Positions 16,469 to 25,301 of a DNA stretch of 64,000 nt are shown in pieces. This stretch comes from Nitrobacter sp035546855 (GTDB lineage: Bacteria > Pseudomonadota > Alphaproteobacteria > Rhizobiales > Xanthobacteraceae): the NCBI GenBank assembly GCA_035546855.1, contig DASZVY010000082.1, positions 1 through 64,000 on the forward strand, given 5' to 3'. Under the pieces are notes generated by a model that had not been told where the DNA came from, ran no database searches, and worked only from the letters and a program-made list of their open reading frames with translations. Made by a program: the position numbers and the translations under genes. How positions within the stretch are numbered: position 1 is the first letter of the stretch; the number at the start of each line of letters is the position of its first letter.

Positions 16469-17425
16469 CTATTTGCCCTTCTGCTTAGGGGCGCCGTTCG
16501 GATATTCGATCATCGCGGATTTGCGAAGCTCTTCCAGATAGGCTTTCGATCGTCGCTCGAATTTGTCCTGGAACATCTTTTGGCGCAGCTCCTTTTTTTT
16601 CGGAGTGTCGACGGTCGTGGCCTTCTTCCCGCAGAGGGCCGCCATTTCGATGCCTTGCTGCGTCACCTCGGGTGGCGTCAGATGACCGACCGGGGTCTTG
16701 TCGAGCAGTTCGCGCAGCGGTGCGGGCAGGTCGGAGGAACTCTTGGTCACCGTATCGCGGATCGTTGCGTTCGGCGTTATCTTGAGCAGGTTGTCGGCCT
16801 CGGCGCAGCTCTGGATTCTGTTACGCAGGGTCTCGGCTTCTTTCCTTCGGGCCTCCATGACGCTGCCCGGAGACCCGCGCGGGACGATCAGGACAATCGG
16901 CCGCATCTGATATTCGAAGCCCTCGATTTTGGATTGATCGTCGCCGCTTCGTCTCAGCGCGGCTTCGACCTCCTTTTCGCTGACCAGCAGACTTTCCTTG
17001 AAGCGGCCGCGGACCAGGCTGCCCCACACCATCTCCGCCCTGATGCGGCTTTTGAGCGTCTCCGGCCGGAGGCCTTGGGCCGCGAGCGATTTTGTCAGTT
17101 GGTCGGCTGTCATGTGCATCCGCGCGCCCATGGTGGCGTACGAGGCATCAATTTCCGCGCCGGTGGGATTCACGCCGTATTTCCTGGCTTCCTTGATCTC
17201 CAGCTTCTCGTCGATCAACTCGTTGATGACCTGCTGGCGGGTTGGCTTCTTGTGGGTCGATATCTGGATGAGCTTCGCTCGCTGTTCGACGTCGAAGCTT
17301 GTGATCGGATCGCCATTGACCATCACGACGAGGCTTTGGGCGCGGGCCTGCGATCCCCAGCAAGCGCAAAGGAGAAGCGACAATGCAACCAGATGAAACA
17401 TGCGCCGAAAGGTCGAGGTCGTCAT
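16469..17425 (-). CDS. surA: SurA-like periplasmic chaperone / peptidyl-prolyl isomerase
   Basis: A 318-residue exported protein. Signal peptide at about 1-30 (ending SQARA), then a SurA N-terminal domain (SLVVMVNGDPITSFDVEQRA, RQQVINELIDEKLEIKEARKYG) typical of alphaproteobacterial SurA. The parvulin-type isomerase region (about 185-285) is divergent: only scattered parvulin residues are visible, so chaperone activity may dominate. It lies between lptD and pdxA, the classic surA position, fitting its role in escorting LptD and other outer-membrane proteins. Start at 17425 (MTTSTFRR) is chosen by family resemblance; an ATG three codons earlier is possible and neither has a strong ribosome binding site. 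Confidence 0.88.
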   Translation of the reverse strand: MTTSTFRRMFHLVALSLLLCACWGSQARAQSLVVMVNGDPITSFDVEQRAKLIQISTHKKPTRQQVINELIDEKLEIKEARKYGVNPTGAEIDASYATMGARMHMTADQLTKSLAAQGLRPETLKSRIRAEMVWGSLVRGRFKESLLVSEKEVEAALRRSGDDQSKIEGFEYQMRPIVLIVPRGSPGSVMEARRKEAETLRNRIQSCAEADNLLKITPNATIRDTVTKSSSDLPAPLRELLDKTPVGHLTPPEVTQQGIEMAALCGKKATTVDTPKKKELRQKMFQDKFERRSKAYLEELRKSAMIEYPNGAPKQKGK

Positions 17426-17503
17426 GATTTCCATAGCGAGGGTATCAATCCACTTCGAGTTTGCAGCAGAGTCGGGAGATCTGGCTCCCGAGCACCGGAA
17501 CAA

Positions 17504-19999
17504 CTACTGGATCCCGTTGGAGCCGGCCCCGCCCGAGGTCTGACCAAGCGTCCGCAAGCCGATCTGGAGCATGACGGCATGGCTTAGTGTCGGGGTCGTG
17601 GTTCCGTTGGTGTAAGCATAATAGGTCATGTAGTTGAGACCGAGCACGAAACAGTCGTCCACGTACCCTGCGCCGATCGAGTATTGATTGATCTGGTTGT
17701 TCTCAATGTCGTAGCGGGCAGCGCCTTGCACAACCCAATTCGAGGCGAGCTTGATCGAGGCGCCAGCCAGGATGCCACGTCGGCGGGTGAGATAACCAAG
17801 GTCGGGCTGGGCGGCATAGTCGCCGTACATCAGGTTGACGGACCAGCGGTTAAAGTTGGCGCGCGCCTCGGCCTCGAAGCGCTGAACGTCCAGGGTCGCC
17901 TGATCGAACCGCGCGCGGGTGCTGAACGTGTAGGTGCTGTTGGGCGAATAATCGATGCTCGCGACGTAATCCGAGATCGGCGTCTGCAGGCCTGAATCGA
18001 CGCCGGTGTTGGTCAGGTCGGCCACGGCGAACGAGTTCATGCCGAACAACTGGTAAGACTGGCCAAACAGCACTTTGACCGCGCCGCCCCGATCAAACTG
18101 CGTCGTGGCCTGGACGCCGACGTTGGCGCGGCTGCCGCCTTCGACGCGATCATAGCCGGAGAACTTGTCGACGCTGAACAGATTGCTGGTATCGAACACG
18201 AGGCTTTGGGCGTCCTCGTTCGGCAGCTTTCCGGCGTCGGGTTCGTTGGGGCGGATGATGACTTGGGCGATCGGTTCGATCGTCGTGGTGCCCCAGGGCT
18301 GCACGTTGATGAAGGGGTAGCGGTATTCGAGGCCGACCGTCGGCATCAGGCGCACGGTCTGGGTGTCGCCGGGCTGGATGAAGTTGGATACGCCGGGCTG
18401 GTTCGAGATATCGGCGTTGATCGCATCAGCGCGCAGCGAGGCGAACGGCGTCCAGATCTCGCCGATCGAGTCGGTGTACGACTTCCGCCATTGAGCCTCT
18501 GCGGTCAGGCGTGTGTAGGTGCCCGGCACGCCACGAAGCAGGCAGTTGCTCGGCGTGCGCGCAAGCGGGTCCGCGGAGGTCGGCGTGCAGAGGAACGACG
18601 TATTGCCGAGCGTCGAGATCGCATCGAACTGCGCCTGATCGCGGGTCAGGTTGGTGAAGTTGAACTTGTAGCTGAACTCACCGCCGACGATCGCGTGATT
18701 GACGACGTTCGAGTAGTCGATCACGGGAGCGACGATCGGAACCTGGCTCTGGTTACCCGAGTAGCTCAGATAGTAGATCGCCCGCGCATCGAAATAGCTG
18801 CGGTTGCCGACGCCGGTCAGATAGAGTTGGGAGATCGCTTCGGTCGGCAGGCTCAGGAACGACTGCAGCGGATCCTTGTACTGGGCCAGCCGGTAGTCCG
18901 AGAAGAACATGTAGTCGGACATCAGGACGCCGTCCCAGCCCCAGGTCCATTTGTCGTTCAGCGCGAACTGGCCCTTGGTGTCGACGGCGCCGCGGAACTG
19001 CCGGTCGCCGGATCCTCCGGCGTACGCGCTCGGGTCCTGCTGATCGATGCCATAGGCGCGGATCTGGTAGGCGCCGTCCATCAGCCGCTGGCGAAACTCG
19101 CCCTGCATCAGAACGCCCTGCCGGGTCGTGAAGCGCGGCGAAAGCGTCAGGTCGTAGTCCGGCGCCAGCGCGAAATAGTAGGGCGTTTCGATGCCGACGC
19201 CGAAGCCGTCAACCTGCGTGAAGTAAGGCATCAGGAAGCCGCTCTTGCGCTTCACCGTCGGGTCGGGCGTCGAGAAGAACGGAATATACGCAAGCGGCGT
19301 GCCGAAGAATTCGATCCGGGCGTCCTCGAAGTAGAGCATCTTCTCGGACTGGTTGTGAATGATGCGCGCGCCCTTGACCTGCCAGAGCGGCGGCTTCTTC
19401 GGATTGTCCTTACAGGGCGCGCAGGCGGTATAAACGCCGTTTTCAAAGACGGTGTAGTTGCCCTTGGTCCGGTCGGCGCGCGTCGCCGCCATGCGCGTCG
19501 CATCCGCGGTGTCGACGCGCAGCGAATCGACGAATCCGTCGCGATAGTCGTCGCTCAGGTCGAGAATGTTGGCATAGGTGATTTTTCCATCCGCGTCGGT
19601 CATGCGGATGTTGCCCTCGGCGTGGAGGCGCTTGGTCTTCTGATCGTAGATGACCCGATCGGCCTCGACGCTGGTCCCGTTGTAGAACAACTGCACGTTG
19701 CCGACGGCGGACACGCGGGAGTTGTTGTAGTCGTAGTCGACCTCGTTGGCCTGAACGAGCATCTGCCCATTGTTCTGGGCCGGCGGCGGCTTTGGCCGCG
19801 GAGGCCTTGGATTGTAGGTGAAGCTTTGGGCGCGGGCCGTCTGTACGGTGGCGATCTCCGCCATCACGGCGACAGCGGCCCCGGCAATCACCACGCACAG
19901 CATGGCCAGAATTCGGGACATACCTTCCCGACGGCGGCGCAAACGATCGCGCCGCTCGCAACCATGCGAACGTCTTCGGAGGGCGGCTATGACAGCCAC
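17504..19999 (-). CDS. lptD: LPS-assembly outer membrane protein
   Basis: An 831-residue outer-membrane protein that, with LptE, inserts lipopolysaccharide in the outer leaflet. An Arg-rich N-terminus and hydrophobic signal (ending TARAQ) lead to an OstA-type periplasmic domain (about 85-200: NGQMLVQANEVDYDY, AVGNVQLFYNGTSVEADRV), then a long beta-barrel rich in aromatic residues. I choose a GTG start at 19999, which shares one base with the lptG stop (TAGTG) and has a perfect AGGAGG seven bases upstream; an internal ATG at 19921 would shorten the signal peptide. Four cysteines are visible (C-P-C near 215 and two near 490), as in LptD disulfides. Confidence 0.95.
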   Translation of the reverse strand: MAVIAALRRRSHGCERRDRLRRRREGMSRILAMLCVVIAGAAVAVMAEIATVQTARAQSFTYNPRPPRPKPPPAQNNGQMLVQANEVDYDYNNSRVSAVGNVQLFYNGTSVEADRVIYDQKTKRLHAEGNIRMTDADGKITYANILDLSDDYRDGFVDSLRVDTADATRMAATRADRTKGNYTVFENGVYTACAPCKDNPKKPPLWQVKGARIIHNQSEKMLYFEDARIEFFGTPLAYIPFFSTPDPTVKRKSGFLMPYFTQVDGFGVGIETPYYFALAPDYDLTLSPRFTTRQGVLMQGEFRQRLMDGAYQIRAYGIDQQDPSAYAGGSGDRQFRGAVDTKGQFALNDKWTWGWDGVLMSDYMFFSDYRLAQYKDPLQSFLSLPTEAISQLYLTGVGNRSYFDARAIYYLSYSGNQSQVPIVAPVIDYSNVVNHAIVGGEFSYKFNFTNLTRDQAQFDAISTLGNTSFLCTPTSADPLARTPSNCLLRGVPGTYTRLTAEAQWRKSYTDSIGEIWTPFASLRADAINADISNQPGVSNFIQPGDTQTVRLMPTVGLEYRYPFINVQPWGTTTIEPIAQVIIRPNEPDAGKLPNEDAQSLVFDTSNLFSVDKFSGYDRVEGGSRANVGVQATTQFDRGGAVKVLFGQSYQLFGMNSFAVADLTNTGVDSGLQTPISDYVASIDYSPNSTYTFSTRARFDQATLDVQRFEAEARANFNRWSVNLMYGDYAAQPDLGYLTRRRGILAGASIKLASNWVVQGAARYDIENNQINQYSIGAGYVDDCFVLGLNYMTYYAYTNGTTTPTLSHAVMLQIGLRTLGQTSGGAGSNGIQ

Positions 20000-21096
20000 T
20001 ATCCGTCCTCCTGATACAGCAAGGCCAAAAAGCCGGTGAGGCCGCCCACGCACACGGGCAGCCACGCCGCAACGATCGGATTCATCAACTCAGCCTTGCT
20101 CAAATCTTCTGTAACCTTGGACAGGACATAGAGCAGAAAGCCAGACCCCACGCCACTCAAAACCATCTTTTGCACGCCGCCGAAGCGGAAGAACCGCAGG
20201 CTTACAGACGCCGCGAGCAGCACCATCGCGACCAGCAAAAACGGCTGCGCGATGAGCTTGTGATACTGGAGCCGGTACCCGGCGTTGGCGACCCCGGAGT
20301 TCTCGGAGGAATGGATATAGCTCGGGAGTTGCCAAAATGACACAGTTTCGGGGGTAGCGAAGCTGTTCTGGACCTGGGCCGCAGTCAGGTTCGTCGACAG
20401 CAGAAGGGTGTCTTGATCCACAGGCGGGCTATTCAGCGTAAACCGTCGGACGCCCTGAAAGCGCCAGTGCCCGTTCTCGAGGGCGCCCTCCCGGGCCTCG
20501 ATTCGCTCGAGGAACCGATTCTGCGGATCGAACCTGAAAATCGTCAGTCCGGTCAGCCGCTCGCCCTGCTGCTCGCTGCGAGCGGCGTTGATGATGGTCT
20601 GTCCCTCGTCCGTGACCTGGTTGATCCAGAAGCCTGAGGCGTCCTGGACGCCACCCCCCGGCGCATTTCCGAAGAGTTGGGCTTCCATCTTCTTGGAGAG
20701 TTCCCGCAGATTGGCGGACATCGGGTTGTAGCCGGCACTCGCGAGCACGCCGAGCAGGAGCGCGCTGACGAGAGCGGGCGAGATGAATTGCCACGCGGAC
20801 ACGCCGGCCGCCCGCGCCACCACCAATTCCAGACGTCGCGAAAGGGCGAGATAACAGGTCATGGCGCCGACCAGGACGCAAAACGGCGTCAGCTTCTCGA
20901 GGGCCTGCGGAACGCGGAACAGCGACGTCTCGGCCACCATGATGGCCGAGGCGGAAGCGATTCCGGATGTCCGCCGCACCATTTCGATGTAGTCAACAAG
21001 GACGAGCAGGAGGAAAATGCCGAGGAATACGCCGAGGGCCGCCACGATGAAGCGGCCGGCGAAATAGCGTCCCAGCGTGTTGGTGACCATGCTCAT
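19999..21096 (-). CDS. lptG: LPS export ABC transporter permease
   Basis: A 365-residue inner-membrane permease of the YjgP/YjgQ family, one half of the LptB2FG transporter that extracts LPS from the inner membrane. It has N-terminal spans (RYFAGRFIVAALGVFLGIFLLLVLVDY, then LTPFCVLVGAMTCYLALSRR), a periplasmic jellyroll (about 130-265) and C-terminal spans. The ATG overlaps the lptF stop (ATGA) and the stop overlaps the GTG of lptD, so lptF-lptG-lptD are tightly coupled. Confidence 0.95.
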   Translation of the reverse strand: MSMVTNTLGRYFAGRFIVAALGVFLGIFLLLVLVDYIEMVRRTSGIASASAIMVAETSLFRVPQALEKLTPFCVLVGAMTCYLALSRRLELVVARAAGVSAWQFISPALVSALLLGVLASAGYNPMSANLRELSKKMEAQLFGNAPGGGVQDASGFWINQVTDEGQTIINAARSEQQGERLTGLTIFRFDPQNRFLERIEAREGALENGHWRFQGVRRFTLNSPPVDQDTLLLSTNLTAAQVQNSFATPETVSFWQLPSYIHSSENSGVANAGYRLQYHKLIAQPFLLVAMVLLAASVSLRFFRFGGVQKMVLSGVGSGFLLYVLSKVTEDLSKAELMNPIVAAWLPVCVGGLTGFLALLYQEDG

Positions 21097-22262
21097 GCGG
21101 TCGCCGGCCTCCGGATCAGGCGCAGCAGGCGGGCATTCGACCTGTTGATCGCCTCCACGAGCGCGGGCGGCGGCTCGATGATGATGCCGGCGATGATGAC
21201 CCAGATGCTGAGTCCGATGGCGGCGAACAGCATCAAATACTGAATCCAGGGCGCTTCCGGCGACTTCACCGTCATGACGGACAGGGCGAAGCCCGCCATG
21301 CGCAGGCCGAAGACGGCGGCAATCGATGCGCCGATGGAGAAGTTCCGGCTTTGACGCGTGGTCCGCGGCGTTCCCAGAAACGCAAAAGTCAGAGCCGCGA
21401 ACGCGAAGGGGTAGAGCGGAGCCATCAGGCGGTCGTGCAGTTCGGCGCGGAACTGGCCGGGCAATTGCTGAACCATCGGATCCTTCGGGTCCGGCGAGAA
21501 CAGCTCCCAGAGATAGCGTTCACGAATGCCGTAGACGACGTCATGGCTCTGATTCGAGAATTTCGACATGTCGAATGCATAGCGATCGAACGCGACCATC
21601 GCGGGCTCGCGCTTGCCGACTTCGAATCGCTCGAGATTGCCATCCTCGAGAACCAGGAAGGATCCCTTGTCGTTCTTCACGACCGAGCCGTGATCGGCCA
21701 GAATCGTCACGCGCTCCTTCGGATCGCGGCGGTCGTCGATGAAGATGCCGACGAGGAGGCCGCCGGGCTGCCGTTCACGCACGCGCATCGTCAGGTTGGC
21801 GTCCAGTTGAGCGAAGCGCCCCGGCTGAAGGACGTTCGCCAGGACATCGGCCGTGATCTCGGCGTCCCAGCGTTTCAGCCGGCGCATTCCGTCGGGCGCG
21901 AGGTAGGTTGCGATGAAGGCCACCAGCAACGCGACGGCAATGGTCGCGTAGATGAAGGGACGGAACAGCCGAAAAGGCGAGAACCCCGCGGCGTTCATCA
22001 CGATGATTTCGGAATCGGTCGCGAGCTTGTTCAGGGTGTGCGATATCGCGATCATCAGCGCGATCGGCGAGATGATGAGCACCAGGACCGGAATCGCAAG
22101 GCCGGTAAAGCCCAGGAACGTCAGAATGGTCTGACCCTGGCTTGTCATCAGATCGATGCCGCGCAACGCCTGGGTGATCCAGATCACGCCGGTGAGGCTG
22201 ACCAGAACCACCGCAAACGACGTCAGCGTCGTCCGGAAAATGTACTTGTCGATCGACCCCAT
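21093..22262 (-). CDS. lptF: LPS export ABC transporter permease
   Basis: A 389-residue YjgP/YjgQ permease, partner of LptG. It begins MGSIDKYIFRTTLTSFAVVLVSLTGVIWITQAL, a typical LptF start; the open frame upstream to 22433 is rejected because it has no membrane-protein character. Six membrane spans flank a central periplasmic domain (about 130-290). As the first gene of the minus-strand cluster it probably sets expression of lptF-lptG-lptD-surA-pdxA-rsmA from the divergent region shared with pepA. Confidence 0.94.
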   Translation of the reverse strand: MGSIDKYIFRTTLTSFAVVLVSLTGVIWITQALRGIDLMTSQGQTILTFLGFTGLAIPVLVLIISPIALMIAISHTLNKLATDSEIIVMNAAGFSPFRLFRPFIYATIAVALLVAFIATYLAPDGMRRLKRWDAEITADVLANVLQPGRFAQLDANLTMRVRERQPGGLLVGIFIDDRRDPKERVTILADHGSVVKNDKGSFLVLEDGNLERFEVGKREPAMVAFDRYAFDMSKFSNQSHDVVYGIRERYLWELFSPDPKDPMVQQLPGQFRAELHDRLMAPLYPFAFAALTFAFLGTPRTTRQSRNFSIGASIAAVFGLRMAGFALSVMTVKSPEAPWIQYLMLFAAIGLSIWVIIAGIIIEPPPALVEAINRSNARLLRLIRRPATA

Positions 22263-22612
22263 CGGTCTGAACGATCCCCAACCTCCAGGCGCAAACGACC
22301 CCCGCGGCCAAATCCGGAAAACCGGAATTCCCCAAGGCCCCGGCGGCGCTTCGCCCGCATATTGTCGAATACCATCCCTTTGATCCGTCAACAAAATGGC
22401 CGGGCCGTGACGGCATTTAAATATGGTTAACATTTTACCGAATGTGACCGCGGCGACACGACCGGACGGATTTATCCGGCATATGGATGCGTTGCCGCCA
22501 CCGTGGGGCTGGGAGCTTGGCAGCGCGGCGTTCGGCGGGCCATAGTCGGCTCTCGCCTGCGCTGACCTCGATGCCGCGCTTGTCTTGGACGACTCTCCCG
22601 GAGGATTTGCTG
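22263..22612. other. divergent intergenic region between lptF and pepA
   Basis: Three hundred and fifty bases without a gene. It must hold the promoters of the lpt operon (minus) and of pepA-holC (plus). An AT-rich patch (about 22415-22440, ATTTAAATATGGTTAACATTTTACC) stands out and is the likeliest promoter core, but I could not fix -35/-10 elements with confidence. A GGAGG ribosome binding site for pepA is at its right end. Confidence 0.5.
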
Positions 22613-24109
22613 ATGCCCGACGCCATCAAGGTCGGTTTTGTTCCGTTCTCGCGCGCGCCGCGGGGCGTGCTGGTGGTGTTCTGCGATGACACGTTGAAAT
22701 TCGGCCGTGCCGCGGCGAAAGCACTGGGCGCCGCCGAGGGGCGCGTGAAACGCGCCGCCGCGACCCAGCAGTTCAAGGGCAAATCGGCTGCGACGCTGGA
22801 CATCCTGATGCCAGAGGGCCTGAAGGCGGATCGCCTGATCGTCATCGGAACCGGAAAGGCCGGCTCCCTCAGGGAGAGCGACTATCTCAAATTCGGCGGC
22901 ATCCTCGCCGGCAAGGTTCGGGGCGGCAAAGTCGATGTCACCGTGATTGCGGACTTGCCGTCGGCGGCGATGACGGCGGAGCAGGCGGCCTGGCTGGCCG
23001 CAGGCATGCGGCTGCGCGGATACCGGTTCGATCGCTACAAGACAAAAAAGAAGGGCGACGAGGACTCGCCGGCGCGTGCGGATATTTCGATTGCAGTGGC
23101 CGACGTCGCGGCTGCGAAGAAGGCATTCGGGCCGGACAATCACGTCGTGGACGGTGTCATCATCGCGCGCGACCTCGTGAACGAACCGCCGAATGTCCTG
23201 TACCCGGAGGAGTTCGCACGGCGCGCCAGCCAGCTCCGCAAGATCGGCGTAGGTATCGACGTTCTCGACGTCAAGGCCATGACCAAGCTCGGCATGGGGG
23301 CGTTGCTCGGCGTCGGGCAGGGTTCTTCGCGTCCAAGCCGCATGGTGGTCATGCGCTGGAACGGCGGCAAAAAGGGCGAGAGCCCGGTCGCCTTCGTCGG
23401 CAAGGGCGTCTGCTTCGACACCGGCGGCATTTCGATCAAATCAGCCGGCGGCATGGAAGAGATGAAAGGCGACATGGGCGGCGCGGCCTGTGTCGTCGGC
23501 CTGATGCATGCGCTGGCGGCACGCAAGGCGAAGATCAACGCAATCGGAGCCATCGGGCTGGTCGAGAACATGCCCGACGGCAACGCACAGCGTCCCGGCG
23601 ATATCGTCACGTCGATGTCCGGCCAGACCATCGAGATCATCAACACCGACGCCGAGGGGCGGCTCGTGCTTGCCGACGTGCTCTGGTACGTCGCGAAAAA
23701 GTTCAAGCCGAAGTTCATGGTCGATCTGGCAACGCTGACCGGCGCCATCATGGTGGCGCTGGGAACCGAGAATGCCGGCTTGTTTTCGAACAACGATGAG
23801 TTGTCGGACCGATTGACGAAGGTCGGCCTTGAAACCGGCGAGCGCGTCTGGCGCATGCCGCTCGCGCCCGAATACGACAAGCTGATCGACTCTCAGTTCG
23901 CCGATATGAAAAACACCGGCGGCCGCTATGGCGGCTCCATCACGGCCGCGCAATTCCTGCAGCGGTTCGTCGACGATACGCCGTGGGCTCATCTCGATAT
24001 CGCGGGCACGGCGATGGGCGCGCCCAAGACCGATATCAACCAGAGCTGGGGATCGGGGTTCGGCGTTCGCCTGCTGGATCGGCTGGTCGCGGATTACTAT
24101 GAGAAATGA
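22613..24109 (+). CDS. pepA: leucyl aminopeptidase (M17)
   Basis: A 498-residue metallo-exopeptidase. The two-metal catalytic core is complete: GKGVCFDTGGISIKSAGGMEEMKGDMGGA and the signature NTDAEGRL. The start at 22613 (MPDAIKVGF) has a strong GGAGG; the open frame upstream is not protein-like. PepA removes N-terminal amino acids in the cytosol and in some bacteria also acts as a DNA-bending regulator. It overlaps holC by four bases, the conserved pepA-holC pairing facing lptF. Confidence 0.97.
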   Translation: MPDAIKVGFVPFSRAPRGVLVVFCDDTLKFGRAAAKALGAAEGRVKRAAATQQFKGKSAATLDILMPEGLKADRLIVIGTGKAGSLRESDYLKFGGILAGKVRGGKVDVTVIADLPSAAMTAEQAAWLAAGMRLRGYRFDRYKTKKKGDEDSPARADISIAVADVAAAKKAFGPDNHVVDGVIIARDLVNEPPNVLYPEEFARRASQLRKIGVGIDVLDVKAMTKLGMGALLGVGQGSSRPSRMVVMRWNGGKKGESPVAFVGKGVCFDTGGISIKSAGGMEEMKGDMGGAACVVGLMHALAARKAKINAIGAIGLVENMPDGNAQRPGDIVTSMSGQTIEIINTDAEGRLVLADVLWYVAKKFKPKFMVDLATLTGAIMVALGTENAGLFSNNDELSDRLTKVGLETGERVWRMPLAPEYDKLIDSQFADMKNTGGRYGGSITAAQFLQRFVDDTPWAHLDIAGTAMGAPKTDINQSWGSGFGVRLLDRLVADYYEK

Positions 24110-24558
24110 CGGAAGTCCTGTTCTATCATCTCCAGGGCATGTCGCTTGAAAGCGTGCTGCCGCCGCTGCTCGAGAAATCCTTCGCGCGCGGCTGGCGGGT
24201 GGTCGTTCAGGCGACGTCGGAGGAGCGGGCCGACGCGCTGGATGCGCACCTGTGGACCTATCGTGATGACTCGTTCCTGCCGCATGCGACGTGGCGGGCC
24301 GGCGATGTGCATGAGCAGCCGATCGTGCTGGCGGTCGATGATGGCAATCCCAACCGGGCCAATATCCGGTTTCTCGTCGACAATGCGCCGCTTCCCGCGG
24401 AACCCGACCTTTATGAGCGTCTCGTCCTGATCTTCAACGGCGACGACGACGCTGCGCTCGCCTCGGCGCGGGCCACCTGGACCGAATGCAAGTCGCGCGG
24501 ATTCGACGTGACATACTGGCAGGCGGACGAATACGGCCGGTGGCGGCGCGCGCAATAG
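24106..24558 (+). CDS. holC: DNA polymerase III chi subunit
   Basis: A 150-residue protein (MTEVLFYHLQGMSLESVLPPLLEKS) of the HolC family, which links the clamp-loader to single-stranded DNA-binding protein. The central region LDAHLWTYRDDSFLPHATW and PIVLAVDDGNPNRANIRFLVDNA are typical. Its ATG overlaps the pepA stop (ATGA), indicating coupled translation. Confidence 0.95.
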   Translation: MTEVLFYHLQGMSLESVLPPLLEKSFARGWRVVVQATSEERADALDAHLWTYRDDSFLPHATWRAGDVHEQPIVLAVDDGNPNRANIRFLVDNAPLPAEPDLYERLVLIFNGDDDAALASARATWTECKSRGFDVTYWQADEYGRWRRAQ

Positions 24559-24676
24559 CGATATTGCGCAGTTAATGATAATTTGCTCTTTCCGGACGAT
24601 CTTGGGCGAGTGTCATGGTCGTGCCGTAAAGGGATGTTGCACATCGCCCGATCATTGCGCAGGAACAGAATTCATC

Positions 24677-25285
24677 GTGGGACACGGAAAATCTCGCCGA
24701 AAAACAATGCTATGGCTATTGCTGATGGCGCCTGTGCTGGCAAGCTGCGGCGGCACGGCCAGCATGTTTTCGTCGGATGTTTTCTCCCGGGACGCGGACT
24801 GGTTTTCTGCGCCGAGCCGGGTGTTCAGGAAGAACGTTTCCATCGACGCCCCGCCGCTGACGCCTGACAAGCCGGTCACGCCCGATGATCTGATCAGCGC
24901 CGACGGGCTGTGTCCGGGGATGGCGCCTCCGATCGGCGCAGCCGAATCCAGTGCCTTGTCGGACGGCCCCGCGGCCGCGCCTACCGCGGGTGCAGCATCT
25001 GCGCCCGCGGCGGCACCCGCCCCCGTGGCCACGGGCGGCACGGTCGCGCTCGGTCATACCGAGTGTGACGTCACGCGCGGCATCGGACCTCCCGACAATG
25101 TCAGTCTCTCCAACAATCAGCGTGGCGATCGCGTCGCGGTCCTGACGTTCCTGAAGGGACCGCGCGCGGGGATCTATACCTTCACCGCAGGCCGGCTGAC
25201 CTCGATCGAACGCGCGCCGGAGCCGCCCGCACCGCCGAAGCCGGTTCGGCCGGTGAAAAAGAAGAAAAAGCACGCGGCGACCTGA
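24677..25285 (+). CDS. putative lipoprotein of unknown function
   Basis: A 202-residue protein with a lipoprotein signal: basic residues (GKSRRK), a hydrophobic stretch (MLWLLLMAPV) and lipobox LASC. I choose the GTG at 24677 because it supplies the basic n-region and has an AGGA motif 12 bases upstream; the in-frame ATG at 24707 would leave a very short signal. The mature part has a conserved-looking N-terminal half (SSDVFSRDADWFS, LTPDKPVTPDDLISADGLCP), an Ala/Pro low-complexity linker, a C-terminal domain (GHTECDVTRGIGPPDNVSLS, AVLTFLKGPRAGIYTFTAGRL) and a Lys-rich tail. It probably sits in the envelope; function unknown. Confidence 0.78.
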   Translation: MGHGKSRRKTMLWLLLMAPVLASCGGTASMFSSDVFSRDADWFSAPSRVFRKNVSIDAPPLTPDKPVTPDDLISADGLCPGMAPPIGAAESSALSDGPAAAPTAGAASAPAAAPAPVATGGTVALGHTECDVTRGIGPPDNVSLSNNQRGDRVAVLTFLKGPRAGIYTFTAGRLTSIERAPEPPAPPKPVRPVKKKKKHAAT

Positions 25286-25301
25286 GCCGCGCCGACTTTC
25301 A

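Noticed and set aside
18206..20014. A 602-codon plus-strand frame opposite lptD
   Set aside because: Shadow of lptD; no membrane, signal or enzyme motifs.
21351..22430. A 359-codon plus-strand frame opposite lptF
   Set aside because: Shadow frame; composition typical of antisense GC-rich DNA.
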